Assembly: GCF_000756305.1 (NCBI RefSeq)
Contig: NZ_JRFE01000026.1
Coordinates: 205,411 to 269,410, forward strand
From: Myxosarcina sp. GI1
Lineage (GTDB): Bacteria > Cyanobacteriota > Cyanobacteriia > Cyanobacteriales > Xenococcaceae
Direction of reading: 5' to 3'
Length of the DNA: 64,000 nucleotides
The translations under genes and the position numbers were made by a program. Under the pieces are notes generated by a model. It saw only the letters and a list, made by a program, of their open reading frames with translations, ran no database searches and was not told the DNA's origin. Shown piece by piece: positions 63,912 through 64,000 of this stretch. Position 1 is the stretch's first letter. Every line of letters begins with the position of its first letter.

Positions 63912-64000
63912 ATGACCGTTGCAACTAACGTTCCCGCTTTTTGTCAGGGGATCCAACATTTTCAAGACACTTTACCTGGTTTTGATAAATATGGTAGAGA
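63912..64000 (+). CDS. Unidentified gene, 5' end only (continues beyond the window)
   Basis: The frame opens with an ATG and 'MTVATNVPAFCQGIQHFQDT' and stays open to the right edge (29 codons). The start looks genuine, with a GAGG upstream, but too little is visible to assign a family. Confidence 0.6.
   Translation, partial: MTVATNVPAFCQGIQHFQDTLPGFDKYGR

Overview
The window is cyanobacterial chromosomal DNA. The HIP1 octamer GCGATCGC recurs throughout, and the gene content fits: an FtsH2-like thylakoid protease, BciB divinyl reductase, CcmP carboxysome shell protein, sucrose-phosphate phosphatase, Asr1405/Asl0597-type and DUF3143 proteins, and a caspase/WD40 protein. AT-rich intergenic DNA, GC-rich palindromic intergenic islands and many decayed toxin-antitoxin genes suggest a large-genome unicellular or pleurocapsalean type. 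That placement is inference; no rRNA is present.

Region by region. 1-3784: the 3' part of a SulP anion transporter, a tandem universal stress protein, and a toroid-like protein of unknown function. 3962-5709: a HigB/HigA pair followed by a BrnA-like antitoxin, and a DUF29 protein. 6075-11156: a minor-pilin cluster (PilW-, PilX- and PilV-like proteins and two FimT/GspH copies) in which the PilW and PilX proteins carry Asp/Asn-Gly calcium-loop-like repeats. 11373-12910: a dense toxin-antitoxin island with an orphan HicB, an intact PIN pair, a decayed PIN gene, a HigB relic and a surviving HigA. 12974-22084: a sensor kinase, LepA, a methyltransferase, LpdA, TrpC, a polysaccharide deacetylase and a GST. 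22276-28614: a ferredoxin-like protein, a small conserved protein and the 1722-residue caspase/pseudo-caspase/nSTAND/WD40 protein. 28624-37216: an M3 peptidase, a GT-C glycosyltransferase with TPR tail, YvcK and FtsH. 37398-43841: a plastic region with a tyrosine recombinase, a frameshifted small gene, BciB, an IS1/adhesin chimera, a pseudogene with an internal stop, a Doc/AbrB module and a frameshifted HEAT-repeat gene. 44225-51939: Dxs, a periplasmic-binding protein, a pentapeptide-repeat protein, CcmP, SPP, RuvA and tRNA-Thr(TGU). 52134-64000: a LuxR-type response regulator, a nitroreductase, a MITE-like element, LigA, a J-domain/DUF3143 pair, a TPR protein, a DUF790 (Bax1-like) nuclease, a site-2-protease homologue lacking its zinc histidines, an MBL-fold protein, HisIE with a long linker, a PrxQ/BCP peroxiredoxin, an ABM monooxygenase-like protein and the start of an unknown gene.

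Most genes stand alone or in short runs; clear overlapping operons are confined to toxin-antitoxin modules and the minor pilins. The best candidates for unusual biology are the tandem caspase/pseudo-caspase protein, the S2P pseudoprotease, the HigBA plus BrnA-like arrangement and the unpaired Bax1-like nuclease. All family assignments come from reading motifs; no search was run.
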